From Telluria beijingensis (GTDB lineage Bacteria; Pseudomonadota; Gammaproteobacteria; Burkholderiales; Burkholderiaceae_D), in the NCBI RefSeq assembly GCF_030770395.1, contig NZ_CP132480.1, positions 2,040,714 through 2,104,713 on the forward strand: DNA of 64,000 bases, written 5' to 3'. A model generated the notes under the pieces. It saw nothing but the letters and a program-made list of their open reading frames with translations. It had not been told where the DNA came from and did not search any database. Of this stretch, positions 17,046 to 25,796 are shown piece by piece (the stretch's first letter is position 1; each line of letters starts with the position of its first letter). Position numbers and translations under genes: made by a program.

Positions 17046-17768
17046 ATGAACCAGCCTTCCTGCATTCTCGTGGTCGACGACCACGCCGACATCCGCGATC
17101 CGCTCGCCGCCTTCTTGCGCCGCCACGATCTCGAGGTATTGACGGCCGCCGATGCGGCCAGCGCGCGCACCCTGCTGCGCCAGCACCGGATCGACCTGGT
17201 GGTGCTCGACATCATGCTGCCCGGCGAGGACGGCCTGTCGCTGTGCCGCCACCTTGCCGAGACCAGCAGCACGCCGGTGATCCTCCTGACCGCGATGGCC
17301 GGCCAGGACGAGCGCGTGGCCGGGCTCGAGATCGGCGCCGACGACTACGTGACCAAGCCCTTCGATCCGCGCGAGCTGGTGGCGCGCATCAAAGGCATGC
17401 TGCGGCGCCTGGGCCGCGCCGCGGCCGGCCGGCCCGAGCGCTGCTACGCCTTCGGCGACTGGACCCTGGACATGAACAAGCGCGAGCTGCGCGATGCGGG
17501 CGGCGAGCCGGTGGCGCTGAGCAGCTCCGAATTCCGCCTGCTCGGCGTACTGGTCGAACGCGCCGGCAAGGTGCTCAGCCGCGACGAGCTGCTCGACCTG
17601 ACGCGCGATGGCGAGGTGCAGAACTTCGACCGCAGCATCGACAGCCAGGTCAGCCGCCTGCGCAAGAAGCTGGAAAGCGATCCGCGCCGGCCACGCCTGC
17701 TCAAGACCTCGTGGGGCGACGGCTATGTATTCACGGCCGACGTCAGGCCACTGCCTGCGGCCGGCTAG
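17046..17768 (+). CDS. OmpR-family response regulator, divergent from siderophore importer
   Basis: A 240-residue response regulator with a receiver domain (acidic VVDDH, phospho-acceptor Asp55 in VLDIMLPGEDG, Lys104 in VTKPFD) and a C-terminal winged helix (SSSEFRLLGVLVERAGK, then RLRKKLE and TSWGDGYVF). The first ATG of the conserved domain is used; an upstream in-frame GTG at 17022 is possible. Neither has a strong ribosome binding site. The cognate kinase follows after one base. The shared upstream Fur box suggests iron-linked expression. Confidence 0.92.
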   Translation: MNQPSCILVVDDHADIRDPLAAFLRRHDLEVLTAADAASARTLLRQHRIDLVVLDIMLPGEDGLSLCRHLAETSSTPVILLTAMAGQDERVAGLEIGADDYVTKPFDPRELVARIKGMLRRLGRAAAGRPERCYAFGDWTLDMNKRELRDAGGEPVALSSSEFRLLGVLVERAGKVLSRDELLDLTRDGEVQNFDRSIDSQVSRLRKKLESDPRRPRLLKTSWGDGYVFTADVRPLPAAG

Positions 17769-17769
17769 C

Positions 17770-19131
17770 ATGCGCCTGCTCCCGAAGACGATGGGCGGCC
17801 AATTGGTCGCGACGATGCTGCTGGCCGTGCTGCTGGCCCACGCTGGCGCCATCATCGTGCGCCAGATGACCCCTGACGCCATGCATCCGCTGGCGGCGCG
17901 CCACCTGCTCGACCGCATGGCCGGCATCTACCAGTCCTTGCGCCTGACGCCGGAAAAAGGAGAGGAGCTATTGGCGGCGATCGGCTCGCCGACCGCGCGT
18001 TTCTGGCTGGCCACCGGCGGCAGCGCCGACAGCCTGGTAATGAACGAGGCCGAGCGCAAGCAGGCGCGGTCCCTGGATGAACGCCTGTCGCGCGCACCGG
18101 GGGCTGTGGCGCCACGCAGCTGGGTGCAATTGCCCGACCATGCGCCCGGCGATGATGGCGCGCGCCAGGCTGGGATGCTGGCCTCGGTCGAACTGCCGGA
18201 CGGGCGCTGGCTGGTGGGCTACCAGCAATCCCCCGCCGGCAGTCCCTGGTGGCGTCCGCTGCACTTCTCGATCCCGGTGAGCACCCTGCCGGTGCTGCTG
18301 GTGGCGCTGCCTTTCATCGGCCGCATCCTGCGTCCGATCCGCGCGCTGGAGCGCGCCGCCGAGCGCTTCAGCCGCGGCGAGCATGACGGCCCGCTGCCGG
18401 TGACCGGCCCGCGCGAGGCGCGCGAACTGACGACGGCCTTCAACACGATGGCCGAGCGCCAGCAGCGCTTCAACGAAGACCGCACGCGCATGCTGGCCGC
18501 GATCAGCCACGACCTGCGCACGCCGATCACCTCGTTGCGGGTGCGGGTGGAACTGATCGACGACCCCGACCTGCGCGCCGCGATGATCCGCACGCTGGAG
18601 ACAATGGGCCTGATGGTCGAACAAACCCTGCGCTTCGCCGCCGAGGAATGCATCGGCGAGCCATCGCAAGACATCGACCTGGCCGCGCTGCTGCGCGAGC
18701 TGGCGACGGAACTGACACGCCCCGGAAAGACCCTGAGCTACGCCGGCCCCGACACCCTGCCCTACCGCTGCCGCCCCATCGCCCTGCGCCGCGCCTTGGG
18801 CAACCTCGCCGAAAACGCACTGCGCCACGGCACCGAGATCACCTTGCGCGCCGCCACGCCGGCGAACGGCGACGACGTCATCCTGGCAGTAAGCGACAAC
18901 GGCCCCGGCATCCCCGAGGCCGAACTCGAGCGCGTCTTCGAGCCCTTCGCCCGCCTCGACAACGCCCGCTGCCGCGACACCGGCGGCGACAACGGCCACG
19001 GCAGCGCCGGCGGCAGCGGCGTCGGCCTCGGCCTCGCCATCGCCCGCTCCTGCATCGAAGCCCACGGCGGCACCCTCACCCTCACCAACACCCCACCCGG
19101 CCTCACCGCCACCATCGCCCTCCCCACCTGA
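17770..19131 (+). CDS. Membrane sensor histidine kinase (EnvZ-like)
   Basis: A 453-residue kinase starting one base after the response regulator stop. It has transmembrane segments at about 12-31 and 170-190 flanking a periplasmic sensor of about 140 residues, then a HAMP linker, the H box AAISHDLRTPITSL (His near 247), an N box (ALGNLAENALRHG), VSDNGPGIP and a G2 box GVGLGLAIARS. A Gly/Asn/His-rich insertion (DTGGDNGHGSAGGS) lies between the F and G2 boxes. The last 370 bases or so shift strongly to C-ending codons, with CTC replacing CTG for Leu, unlike the first two thirds of the gene. Confidence 0.92.
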   Translation: MRLLPKTMGGQLVATMLLAVLLAHAGAIIVRQMTPDAMHPLAARHLLDRMAGIYQSLRLTPEKGEELLAAIGSPTARFWLATGGSADSLVMNEAERKQARSLDERLSRAPGAVAPRSWVQLPDHAPGDDGARQAGMLASVELPDGRWLVGYQQSPAGSPWWRPLHFSIPVSTLPVLLVALPFIGRILRPIRALERAAERFSRGEHDGPLPVTGPREARELTTAFNTMAERQQRFNEDRTRMLAAISHDLRTPITSLRVRVELIDDPDLRAAMIRTLETMGLMVEQTLRFAAEECIGEPSQDIDLAALLRELATELTRPGKTLSYAGPDTLPYRCRPIALRRALGNLAENALRHGTEITLRAATPANGDDVILAVSDNGPGIPEAELERVFEPFARLDNARCRDTGGDNGHGSAGGSGVGLGLAIARSCIEAHGGTLTLTNTPPGLTATIALPT

Positions 19132-19160
19132 CCCTCAATTAGGGTCAATTAGGGTCAGAG
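19132..19160. repeat. Short tandem repeat after kinase gene
   Basis: Two exact copies of TCAATTAGGG (19135-19144 and 19145-19154) followed by TCAGAGTGAGAT. It begins right after the kinase stop codon. The unit also forms a near-palindrome, CCCTCAATTAGGG. The form recalls short dispersed extragenic repeats of betaproteobacteria, but only one locus is in this window. Confidence 0.65.
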
Positions 19161-19283
19161 TGAGATGCACCGGAATGGTGGACAGGCCGCGCTGGCGCGC
19201 GGCGCCAACCGGCAGTCGCCCGGCGAGCGCACGCTGGCGGACGTCGTTGCCGCCGCATGGGAAGCGCGCGCGGTTGCCTGAGT

Positions 19284-19937
19284 TCAGTCCGGCAGAACGC
19301 GCAGGCGCGAGCGGTCGATCCAGCGCCGGTAGGCCGGCGGCGCGAGCAGGTCGGCCAACGCCGCGCGGAACATGATCTCGCCGGGTTTTTGCGATTCGTC
19401 GGTGGGCAGCAGGCCGCAGCCCTGGTTGAGCAGCAGCGCCTGGCGGTTGCCGGGGTGGACGTGGCTGACGATCGTGTGCGCGCCGAACAGGCGCGCGGCG
19501 ATGGCGAACATGGCCCCACCCACGCGCGGCGCCACGGTACCGCGCTGCCACACGCCGGCGACCATCACGCCGATCTCGAGCACGCCAGCCCATGGCGTCG
19601 GTTTCAGCAGCGCGAACGCGGCCGGCACGCCGTCGGCGCGGCCGATGACGACCAGCGGCGAGCCGGGGGAGGGCGCCAGCAGCTGCGACTCGACCCAGGC
19701 CAGGTGCCGCTCATAAGGCATGGGCTCGGGTGAAGGCATGAAGGGCAGGACCGTGGAGTGATTGCGGATCGCGTACAGCGCCTCGGTATCGGCGCCTTTG
19801 AACTGTTCGAAGGCGACCCCGCCGCATTCGAAGGCGATGCGCTGGCCGGCTGCTAGCCAGGCGGCGATGGTGGTCGGCAAGGCGTGCCGCAGGTGCGTGA
19901 CATCAATATGAGGGATGGTACTGGGTATGGCTATCAA
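19284..19937 (-). CDS. GNAT-family N-acetyltransferase (TTG start)
   Basis: A 217-residue acetyl-CoA-dependent acyltransferase. The acetyl-CoA site is seen around GTVAPRVGGAMFAIAARLFG and VSHVHPGNRQALLLNQGCG, typical of the RimJ/RimL-like group. No ATG is available near the start of the conserved domain. TTG at 19937 is chosen because AAGGA precedes it with seven intervening bases. This start lies inside the beginning of the divergent aminotransferase gene, so the two 5' ends overlap by about 11-23 bases. Substrate is unknown. Confidence 0.75.
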   Translation of the reverse strand: MIAIPSTIPHIDVTHLRHALPTTIAAWLAAGQRIAFECGGVAFEQFKGADTEALYAIRNHSTVLPFMPSPEPMPYERHLAWVESQLLAPSPGSPLVVIGRADGVPAAFALLKPTPWAGVLEIGVMVAGVWQRGTVAPRVGGAMFAIAARLFGAHTIVSHVHPGNRQALLLNQGCGLLPTDESQKPGEIMFRAALADLLAPPAYRRWIDRSRLRVLPD

Positions 19938-21072
19938 TTTCGGATCCTTGTCGATCGTCGCTGCGCGAGACGATCTACTGTACACCAGCGACGGCCGCGA
20001 GCTTATCGATTTGTTCAATGCCCACGGCACCACCTGGCTCGGCCACCGGCGCCGTGAAGTACACGATGCGCTGGCGCGCCAGATGGACCAGGTCTGGATC
20101 ACCGGCGGCTTGCCGACGCCGGCGGTGCCGGCGATGCGCGAACGGGTGGCGCGTTTCCTGCCGTCCGGCCTGACGCTGGCCAGCCTGGCCTCGACCGGTA
20201 TGGAGGCCAACGAGCAGGCGCTGCGCGTGGCGCGCGTGCATACCGGTCGCAACGGCGCACTGGGGCTGGCCGGCGCCATGCACGGCAAGTCGCTGGCCAC
20301 GGCGACGCTCGGCTGGGACAACGGCGACGGGCTGGCGTTGCCTGGTTTCCAGCGGATTGCCGCGGGGCCGGACGTCGACGAGGCGGTGACGCTGGCGGCG
20401 ATCTCCGCCGCCCTGCGCGGCGGCCAGGTTGCCGCCCTGTATATCGAGCCGGTACATGGCACCTCGTTTGGCTGGGAAGCGTCGCCGGCGTTCTATCACG
20501 CGGTGCGCGAACTCGCGACCCTCCACGGGGTGCTGCTGGTCTACGACGAGATCCTGACCGGCTGCCACCGCACCGGAACCGCCTTCCGCTGCCAGGCACA
20601 CGGGGTCGAGCCGGACATCCTGGTGTTCGGCAAGGCGCTCGGCAACGGCTTCCCGGTGGCGGCCACTGCCGTGCGCGCCAGCCTGCCGCTGGTGCCGCAC
20701 ATGTTGCTGGGCAGTACCTATTCAAACAATGCGCTGGCCGCAAGCGCGGTGGACGCGACCTTGGAGTGTATCGAAGGGCTCGATGCGGCGGCGTTGGTGG
20801 CGGCGATCGAGGCTGCGGTGTTGCGCCACCTGGGCTGGGCGGCCTCGGGCGACCGGCCGCGCCTGCGCGGTTGCGGCGCGATGTGGGTGGTGCGCTTCGA
20901 TACGCCGGAGCAGGCCCTGGCCTGTGCCACCAGCTTGTTGGCGGCCGGTGTCTGCGTCGGCCTGCATGGCCGCCAGATGCGCCTGCTGCCCGCGCTCACG
21001 ATCGCGCCGCATCGGCTCGAACAGGCATGCGCCCAGGTTGCGCTCAGCGTGCGCGCGAACCTGGGCGGGTGA
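19927..21072 (+). CDS. Class III PLP-dependent aminotransferase
   Basis: A 381-residue aminotransferase. Fold-type I class III signatures are clear: STGMEANEQALRVAR (cofactor phosphate region), YIEPVHGTSFGWEAS, LLVYDEILTGCHRTG (Asp contacting the PLP nitrogen) and VFGKALGNGFPVAA with the Schiff-base Lys. Relatives act on omega-amino groups or alpha-amino acids such as ornithine and glutamate semialdehyde; the substrate here is not evident. ATG 19927 is preferred over 19915, where AGGG abuts the start codon. The gene is divergent from, and overlaps the start of, the GNAT gene. Confidence 0.88.
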   Translation: MAINFGSLSIVAARDDLLYTSDGRELIDLFNAHGTTWLGHRRREVHDALARQMDQVWITGGLPTPAVPAMRERVARFLPSGLTLASLASTGMEANEQALRVARVHTGRNGALGLAGAMHGKSLATATLGWDNGDGLALPGFQRIAAGPDVDEAVTLAAISAALRGGQVAALYIEPVHGTSFGWEASPAFYHAVRELATLHGVLLVYDEILTGCHRTGTAFRCQAHGVEPDILVFGKALGNGFPVAATAVRASLPLVPHMLLGSTYSNNALAASAVDATLECIEGLDAAALVAAIEAAVLRHLGWAASGDRPRLRGCGAMWVVRFDTPEQALACATSLLAAGVCVGLHGRQMRLLPALTIAPHRLEQACAQVALSVRANLGG

Positions 21073-21177
21073 GCGGTCGTTTGTAGTGCTCGTGAATCCG
21101 GTCTGCTCGCGACGGCAGTTCCCGGCGCCGGCCTGCATGGCCGCCAGGCGCGCCCGCTGTCCGGCCAGCCCATGAAA

Positions 21178-21199
21178 AAACCGGCCCGCAGGCCGGTTT
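21178..21199. terminator. Bidirectional Rho-independent terminator
   Basis: AAACCGGCC-CGCA-GGCCGGTTT is a perfect nine-pair stem between convergent genes, with a T-rich flank on the plus side (CTTTGG after the stem's TTT) and a run of A on the other side that becomes T on the minus strand. It serves both the aminotransferase and the Bax inhibitor-1 family gene. Confidence 0.88.
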
Positions 21200-21218
21200 C
21201 TTTGGAGACAGCGCTCGA

Positions 21219-21905
21219 TCAGTCGTCGCCGCCCACGATGCCCAGCAGGCGCAGCAGGCTGCTGAAGATGTTGAACACGTTCAGGTAGATCGACAGGGTG
21301 GCGGTCACGTAGTTGGTTTCGCCGCCATTGACGATGCGCTGCACGTCATACAGGATGAAGGCCGAGAAGATACCGATCGCCAGGACCGAGATCACGATCG
21401 ACAGCACCGACATCTGCAGGAAGATGTTGGCGACGACCGCCAGCAGCAGGACCACGATGCCGGCCATCAGCCAGCTGCCCATGCCCGAGAAATCGCGCTT
21501 GGTGGTGGTGGCGATGCTGGCCATCACGGCGAACACGACGGCGGTGCCGCCGAAGGCCGTCATGATCAGGCTGGCGCCGTTCGAGTAGTTGAGCGTGTGG
21601 GTCAGCAGCGGGGCCAGCATCATGCCCATGAAGAAGGTGAAGCCCAGCAGCAGGGCGACGCCCAGGCCGGAATCCTTGTTCTTCTCGATGGCCCACATGA
21701 AGCCGAAGGCGATCGCCAGGAAAATGACGAAGCCCATGATGCCGGTGAACGCGATGCCTAGCGACATGCCGGCGACCGCGCCGAGCACGGTAGGGATCAT
21801 CGACAGCGCCAGCAGCCAATACGTGTTACGTAACACTTTGTTACGCGTGGCCTGACCACCTTTGGTCAGGTCGATGGTACTTTGCTGTTGGGTACTAGGG
21901 TACAT
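21219..21905 (-). CDS. Bax inhibitor-1/YccA family membrane protein
   Basis: A 228-residue inner-membrane protein with about seven hydrophobic segments, matching the size of YccA/YbhL. Typical features are LRNTYWLLALSMIPTVLGAV at the first helix, FGGTAVVFAVMA in the middle and FILYDVQRIVNGGETNYV near the C-terminus, with the paired Asp of the family at the very end (GGDD). YccA in E. coli binds and is a substrate of FtsH; others act as pH-sensitive calcium leaks. hflK and hflC, which also contact FtsH, lie about 12 kb away on the other strand, which is only suggestive. Confidence 0.9.
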   Translation of the reverse strand: MYPSTQQQSTIDLTKGGQATRNKVLRNTYWLLALSMIPTVLGAVAGMSLGIAFTGIMGFVIFLAIAFGFMWAIEKNKDSGLGVALLLGFTFFMGMMLAPLLTHTLNYSNGASLIMTAFGGTAVVFAVMASIATTTKRDFSGMGSWLMAGIVVLLLAVVANIFLQMSVLSIVISVLAIGIFSAFILYDVQRIVNGGETNYVTATLSIYLNVFNIFSSLLRLLGIVGGDD

Positions 21906-22174
21906 ATAGTGCCTCCGGTTGGATGAATGGTACGGGCAAGGTGAAGAAACTAGCGCTCGCGAGGTACGTCACAACAATCCTACGTCAACATTCTTAACTG
22001 AAGATGAAGAACACGCAGGAACTGGACGGACTTTTGCCGCCACTGTAACACCATGCTTGCCACTACCGCAATATCGGATATCTGGGGCAGGTATGGTAAA
22101 ATTAAAGGTTGATTGAGTCCTTAAGTTCAAACGAATTTCTCAGTTCAAAACCTTTCTTTTATTGGAGTTTTCTC

Positions 22175-22600
22175 ATGGCAATCGAACGCACCCTGTCCAT
22201 TATCAAGCCGGACGCAGTTGCAAAAAACGTGATCGGCAAAATCTACAGCCGTTTCGAAGAAGCCGGCCTGAAGGTCGTGGCTGCCCGCATGGTGCAACTG
22301 TCGCGCGCTGAAGCCGAAGGCTTCTACGCGGTGCACGCTGCGCGTCCATTCTTCAAGGACCTGGTCGACTTCATGATCTCCGGTCCGGTGATGATCCAGG
22401 TGCTCGAAGGCGAAGGCGCGATCCTGAAGAACCGCGACCTGATGGGCGCTACCGATCCGAAGAAAGCCGACGCCGGCACCATCCGCGCCGACTTCGCCGA
22501 TTCGATCGACGCCAACGCCGTTCACGGTTCGGACGCCGCCGAAACCGCCGCTGTGGAAATCGCTTACTACTTCCCGGCGCTGAACGTCTACTCGCGTTAA
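22175..22600 (+). CDS. ndk: Nucleoside diphosphate kinase
   Basis: A 141-residue cytoplasmic enzyme that equilibrates nucleoside tri- and diphosphates. [10 protein letters not shown] is the N-terminal motif, and the Ndk active-site region is present as [17 protein letters not shown], where the His in AVHGSD is the phospho-acceptor. TTGGAG eight bases before the ATG sets the start; an in-frame upstream extension to 22109 is not conserved in character. It heads the rightward housekeeping cluster; TGGTAAAAT at about 22096-22104 could be an extended -10. Confidence 0.96.
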   Translation: MAIERTLSIIKPDAVAKNVIGKIYSRFEEAGLKVVAARMVQLSRAEAEGFYAVHAARPFFKDLVDFMISGPVMIQVLEGEGAILKNRDLMGATDPKKADAGTIRADFADSIDANAVHGSDAAETAAVEIAYYFPALNVYSR

Positions 22601-22617
22601 TTAGTAAGGGGGATCGC

Positions 22618-22651
22618 AGTCCGGGCGTTCCCCGGCTCACTTCCCCGGACT
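22618..22651 (+). other. Hairpin downstream of ndk
   Basis: AGTCCGGG (22618-22625) pairs with CCCGGACT (22644-22651), leaving an 18-base loop that contains further CCCCGG repeats. No T-run follows, so it is not a clear intrinsic terminator. It begins 18 bases after the ndk stop and could stabilise the ndk 3' end. Confidence 0.5.
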
Positions 22652-22663
22652 AATTGAATGAGT

Positions 22664-22703
22664 AACCCGCTTGCCCGCAGCCAAGGGCTGGCGCAAGCGG
22701 GTT
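22664..22703 (+). promoter_or_regulatory. Strong hairpin just upstream of rlmN
   Basis: AACCCGCTTGC (22664-22674) is the exact complement of GCAAGCGGGTT (22693-22703), an 11-pair stem that ends 20 bases before the rlmN ATG. The rlmN ribosome binding region (CAGGAATATAGGATT) starts at the base of the stem. No T-run follows. It may attenuate or insulate rlmN expression from ndk. Confidence 0.55.
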
Positions 22704-22723
22704 CAGGAATATAGGATTACACC

Positions 22724-23893
22724 ATGACTACTCTCACCAACCTGCTGGACTTTGATCCCGCGCAACTCGTCGCTTACTGCGCCGACTTGGGTGAGAAACC
22801 GTTCCGCGCCAAGCAATTGCAACGCTGGATACACCAGTTTGGCGCGGCGGACTTCGACAGCATGACCGACCTGGCCAAGTCGCTGCGCGAAAAGCTGAAG
22901 TCGCGCGCCGAAGTGCGCGCGCCAGCCATCGTCAGCGACAAGACCGCCAGCGACGGCACCCGCAAATGGCTGGTGGACGTCGGCAATGGCAACGCGGTCG
23001 AGACCGTGTTCATTCCGGAAGAAAACCGCGGTACCCTGTGCATCTCCACGCAGGCCGGTTGCGCCGTTAACTGCCGCTTCTGCTCGACCGGCAAGCAGGG
23101 CTTCAACCGCAACCTGACGGTGGCCGAGATCATCGGCCAGCTGTGGATGGCCGAGTTCGAGCTGCGCCGCACCAAGGGCATCGAGCCCGGCCCCAAAGGC
23201 GAACGCCAGATCACCAATGTGGTCATGATGGGCATGGGCGAGCCGCTGCTGAACTACGAACCGACCGTTACCGCGCTCAAGATGATGCTCGACGATAACG
23301 CCTACGGCCTGTCGCGCCGCCGCGTGACCCTGTCGACCTCGGGCGTGGTGCCGAACATCGACAAGCTGTCGCAAGACGTGCCGGTCGCCATGGCCGTGTC
23401 GCTGCACGCGTCGAACGATGCGCTGCGCGACATCCTGGTGCCGCTCAACAAGAAATACCCGCTGCGCGAACTGATGGCCGCCTGCAAGCGCTATCTCGAG
23501 TTCGCGCCGCGCGACTTCATCACCTTCGAGTACTGCATGCTCGACGGCTTCAATGACAGCGACGAGCATGCGCGCGAGCTGATCGCGCTGGTCAACGACC
23601 CGGTGGTCGGCGTGAACTGCAAGTTCAACCTGATCCCGTTCAATCCGTTCCCCGAGTCGGGCCTGTTCCGCTCCAAGAACCCGCGCATCAAGGCCTTCGC
23701 CGAAGTGCTGATGAACGCCGGCATCGTCACCACCGTGCGCAAGACGCGCGGCGACGATATCGACGCTGCCTGCGGCCAGCTGGCGGGCGAGGTCAAGGAC
23801 CGCACCCGCGTGGCCGAGCGCATGGAAAAGATGGCCGAATACCAGAAGAAATTCGGCGCCGATTTCGGACGCATCGTGGAGATCCCGACCTGA
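22724..23893 (+). CDS. rlmN: Dual-specificity RNA methyltransferase RlmN
   Basis: A 389-residue radical SAM enzyme that methylates C2 of A2503 in 23S rRNA and of A37 in some tRNAs. The [4Fe-4S] motif [11 protein letters not shown] (CxxxCxxC) is present, as are [10 protein letters not shown], the SAM-binding [12 protein letters not shown] region and a C-terminal Cys in DIDAACGQL that forms the methyl-carrying intermediate. The stop codon overlaps the pilW start by one base (TGATG). Confidence 0.97.
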   Translation: MTTLTNLLDFDPAQLVAYCADLGEKPFRAKQLQRWIHQFGAADFDSMTDLAKSLREKLKSRAEVRAPAIVSDKTASDGTRKWLVDVGNGNAVETVFIPEENRGTLCISTQAGCAVNCRFCSTGKQGFNRNLTVAEIIGQLWMAEFELRRTKGIEPGPKGERQITNVVMMGMGEPLLNYEPTVTALKMMLDDNAYGLSRRRVTLSTSGVVPNIDKLSQDVPVAMAVSLHASNDALRDILVPLNKKYPLRELMAACKRYLEFAPRDFITFEYCMLDGFNDSDEHARELIALVNDPVVGVNCKFNLIPFNPFPESGLFRSKNPRIKAFAEVLMNAGIVTTVRKTRGDDIDAACGQLAGEVKDRTRVAERMEKMAEYQKKFGADFGRIVEIPT

Positions 23894-24714
23894 TGAAATT
23901 CACCGCCGCTGCGCTCGCGCTCGCATCGACCCTGTCCCTGATGTTGCTCGCCGGCTGTGCCGCGACGGGTACGGGTGGCGCGGCGACGACGCGTGACGGT
24001 GAACTCAGGACCGCCTCCGACCAGACCGCGGTCGAGAAACGCGCCTCGATCCGGGTGCAGCTGGCGGTCGGCTACTACCAGGAGGGCAAGTACGAAATCG
24101 CCCTCGACGAAGTCAAGCAGGCGCTGGCGGCCGATCCGAACTACGCCGACGCCTATGGCCTGCGGGCCCTGATCTATACCTCGATGGGGCAGTTCCCGCT
24201 GGCCGACGAGAACCACCGGCACGCGCTGCGCCTCGAGCCGAATAATCCCGAGTTCGCGAACAACTACGGCACGTTCCTGTGCCAGTCGGTGAACAAGCCG
24301 GGCGAGGCGATGCGTTATTTCGACGCCGCGCTCAAGAACCCGACTTACCAGACGCCGATGAGCGCGCTGGTCAATGCGGGCGCGTGCAGCATCAAGAACG
24401 GAAACTTCGACGCGGCCGAGCGCTACCTGCTCGATGCCTTGCGTCTGAACCCCGGGCAGCCGGCCGTGAATGCCGGCCTGGCGCGGGTCTATTACGAGCG
24501 GCGCGATCTTCAGCGCGCCGGATTTTTCATTAACCGCCTGATCGAGACAGCGAAACTGGATACGCTGCCGGCCGACGCGCTGTGGCTTGCCCTGCGCGTC
24601 CAGCGCAAGCTGGGCGACCGGAGTCTCGAAGCGTCGCTGGCGGCCCAGCTGCGTCGCCGTTTCCCCGGTTCTCCCGAGTATGCGGCGTTCGAGCGCGGGG
24701 CATTTGATGAGTGA
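23893..24714 (+). CDS. pilW: Type IV pilus biogenesis/stability lipoprotein PilW/PilF
   Basis: A 273-residue outer-membrane lipoprotein made of tetratricopeptide repeats; family members help the PilQ secretin assemble. The lipobox LLAGC sits near residue 22. Repeats are visible as LAVGYYQEGKYEIALDEVKQ, ALAADPNYADAYGLRALIY and NNPEFANNYGTFLCQ, followed by the typical PilF block ending NRLIETAKL. Its ATG overlaps the rlmN stop by one base and the rodZ start lies within its last codons. Confidence 0.92.
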   Translation: MKFTAAALALASTLSLMLLAGCAATGTGGAATTRDGELRTASDQTAVEKRASIRVQLAVGYYQEGKYEIALDEVKQALAADPNYADAYGLRALIYTSMGQFPLADENHRHALRLEPNNPEFANNYGTFLCQSVNKPGEAMRYFDAALKNPTYQTPMSALVNAGACSIKNGNFDAAERYLLDALRLNPGQPAVNAGLARVYYERRDLQRAGFFINRLIETAKLDTLPADALWLALRVQRKLGDRSLEASLAAQLRRRFPGSPEYAAFERGAFDE

Positions 24715-25780
24715 GACGAGGACAATGAACGAGCAAGCAGATCAGCCCGCGACGCCAGGCAAGCACCCCGGCATTCCTGGCACGACCCTGCAATCCCAGC
24801 GCGAAGCGATGGGCTGGAGTGTGGAACAGGTGGCCGACCAGCTGAAGCTGGCGCCGCGCCAGGTGGTGGCGCTGGAAGCGGGCGATTACGCCGCGCTGCC
24901 GAGCCCGGCCGTCACGCGCGGCTTCGTGCGCGCCTATGCCAAATTGCTCAAGATCGACGCCGCGCCGCTGGTGTCGATGATCGAACTGAACATGCCGCCG
25001 GAGGCGCAAGCCGGCGCCACCGTCAACGCCGGCGCGGTGCGCCGCGAGCAGCGTCCGGCCACGTTCTCCGAGAACCGGTTCCCGATGGGCGGCCGCCGCA
25101 ACCGACTGCCGCTGGGCTGGATTGCCGCCGTCGTCGTGGTGGCGGGCGCCGCCGTCGCCGCCTGGCAGATGGACCTGATTCCGAACCTGTCGCCCGATGC
25201 CGCGACCGACGGCGCCACGGTGCTCGAGAACCCGGCCGCCGGTGTCGTCGCGCCTGGCGCGGCCGCACCGGGCAGCGCGCCCGCCAATGGCGCCCAGCAA
25301 GGCTTGATCAACCCGTCGGTGCCGCTGATCTCGGTGCCGGCCCCGGCCGGCGAGAACCCGGCGCCGGCGGCTGCCCCCGGCGCCACTCCCGGCACTGCGC
25401 CGGCCACGCCGACCGCGCCGGTGCCGGCCGTTCCCGCCCCGAATGCGACCACGCCGCCCGCAATGACCCCGACTGCGGCCGTCGCGACGCCAGGCGCGAC
25501 CACCGCCGCCGCCGTGGTCGCGGCTGCGCCTGCTGCCGGCGCCAACACCCTGGTGCTGACCGTGCGCGAGGATTCGTGGATCGAAGTGCGCCCGAGCGCC
25601 GGCGGCCGTCCGCTGATCTCGCGCCTGGTCAAGGCCGGCAGCACCGAGTCGGTCGAAGTGAGCGGCCCGGCGACCCTGGTGGTCGGCGCGCCGGGTGGCG
25701 TGACCGCGACCCTGCGCGGCGCCAATATCCCGTTGCCGCCGCAGCCGGGCAGAACCATCTCGCGCGTGGCGCTGAAATAA
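24707..25780 (+). CDS. rodZ: RodZ-like cytoskeletal/HTH membrane protein
   Basis: A 357-residue bitopic protein. Order of domains: an N-terminal helix-turn-helix of the RodZ type ([40 protein letters not shown]), a basic juxtamembrane segment, one transmembrane helix ([18 protein letters not shown]), a long Pro/Ala-rich periplasmic linker and a C-terminal DUF4115 domain ([15 protein letters not shown]). RodZ links MreB to the cell-wall elongation machinery. ATG 24707 overlaps pilW by eight bases and has GGGG six bases upstream; ATG 24725 is an alternative. Confidence 0.9.
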   Translation: MSETRTMNEQADQPATPGKHPGIPGTTLQSQREAMGWSVEQVADQLKLAPRQVVALEAGDYAALPSPAVTRGFVRAYAKLLKIDAAPLVSMIELNMPPEAQAGATVNAGAVRREQRPATFSENRFPMGGRRNRLPLGWIAAVVVVAGAAVAAWQMDLIPNLSPDAATDGATVLENPAAGVVAPGAAAPGSAPANGAQQGLINPSVPLISVPAPAGENPAPAAAPGATPGTAPATPTAPVPAVPAPNATTPPAMTPTAAVATPGATTAAAVVAAAPAAGANTLVLTVREDSWIEVRPSAGGRPLISRLVKAGSTESVEVSGPATLVVGAPGGVTATLRGANIPLPPQPGRTISRVALK

Positions 25781-25796
25781 GCTGGAAGCAGACTTG

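Noticed and set aside
19284..21072. Ectoine-type pathway from the acetyltransferase/aminotransferase pair
   Set aside because: The genes are divergent rather than an ectABC operon, no EctC-like cupin synthase is adjacent, and the proteins show no specific EctA or EctB features that I can recognise.
22618..22651. Intrinsic terminator after ndk
   Set aside because: The stem is good but no T-run follows, so it is listed only as a hairpin.
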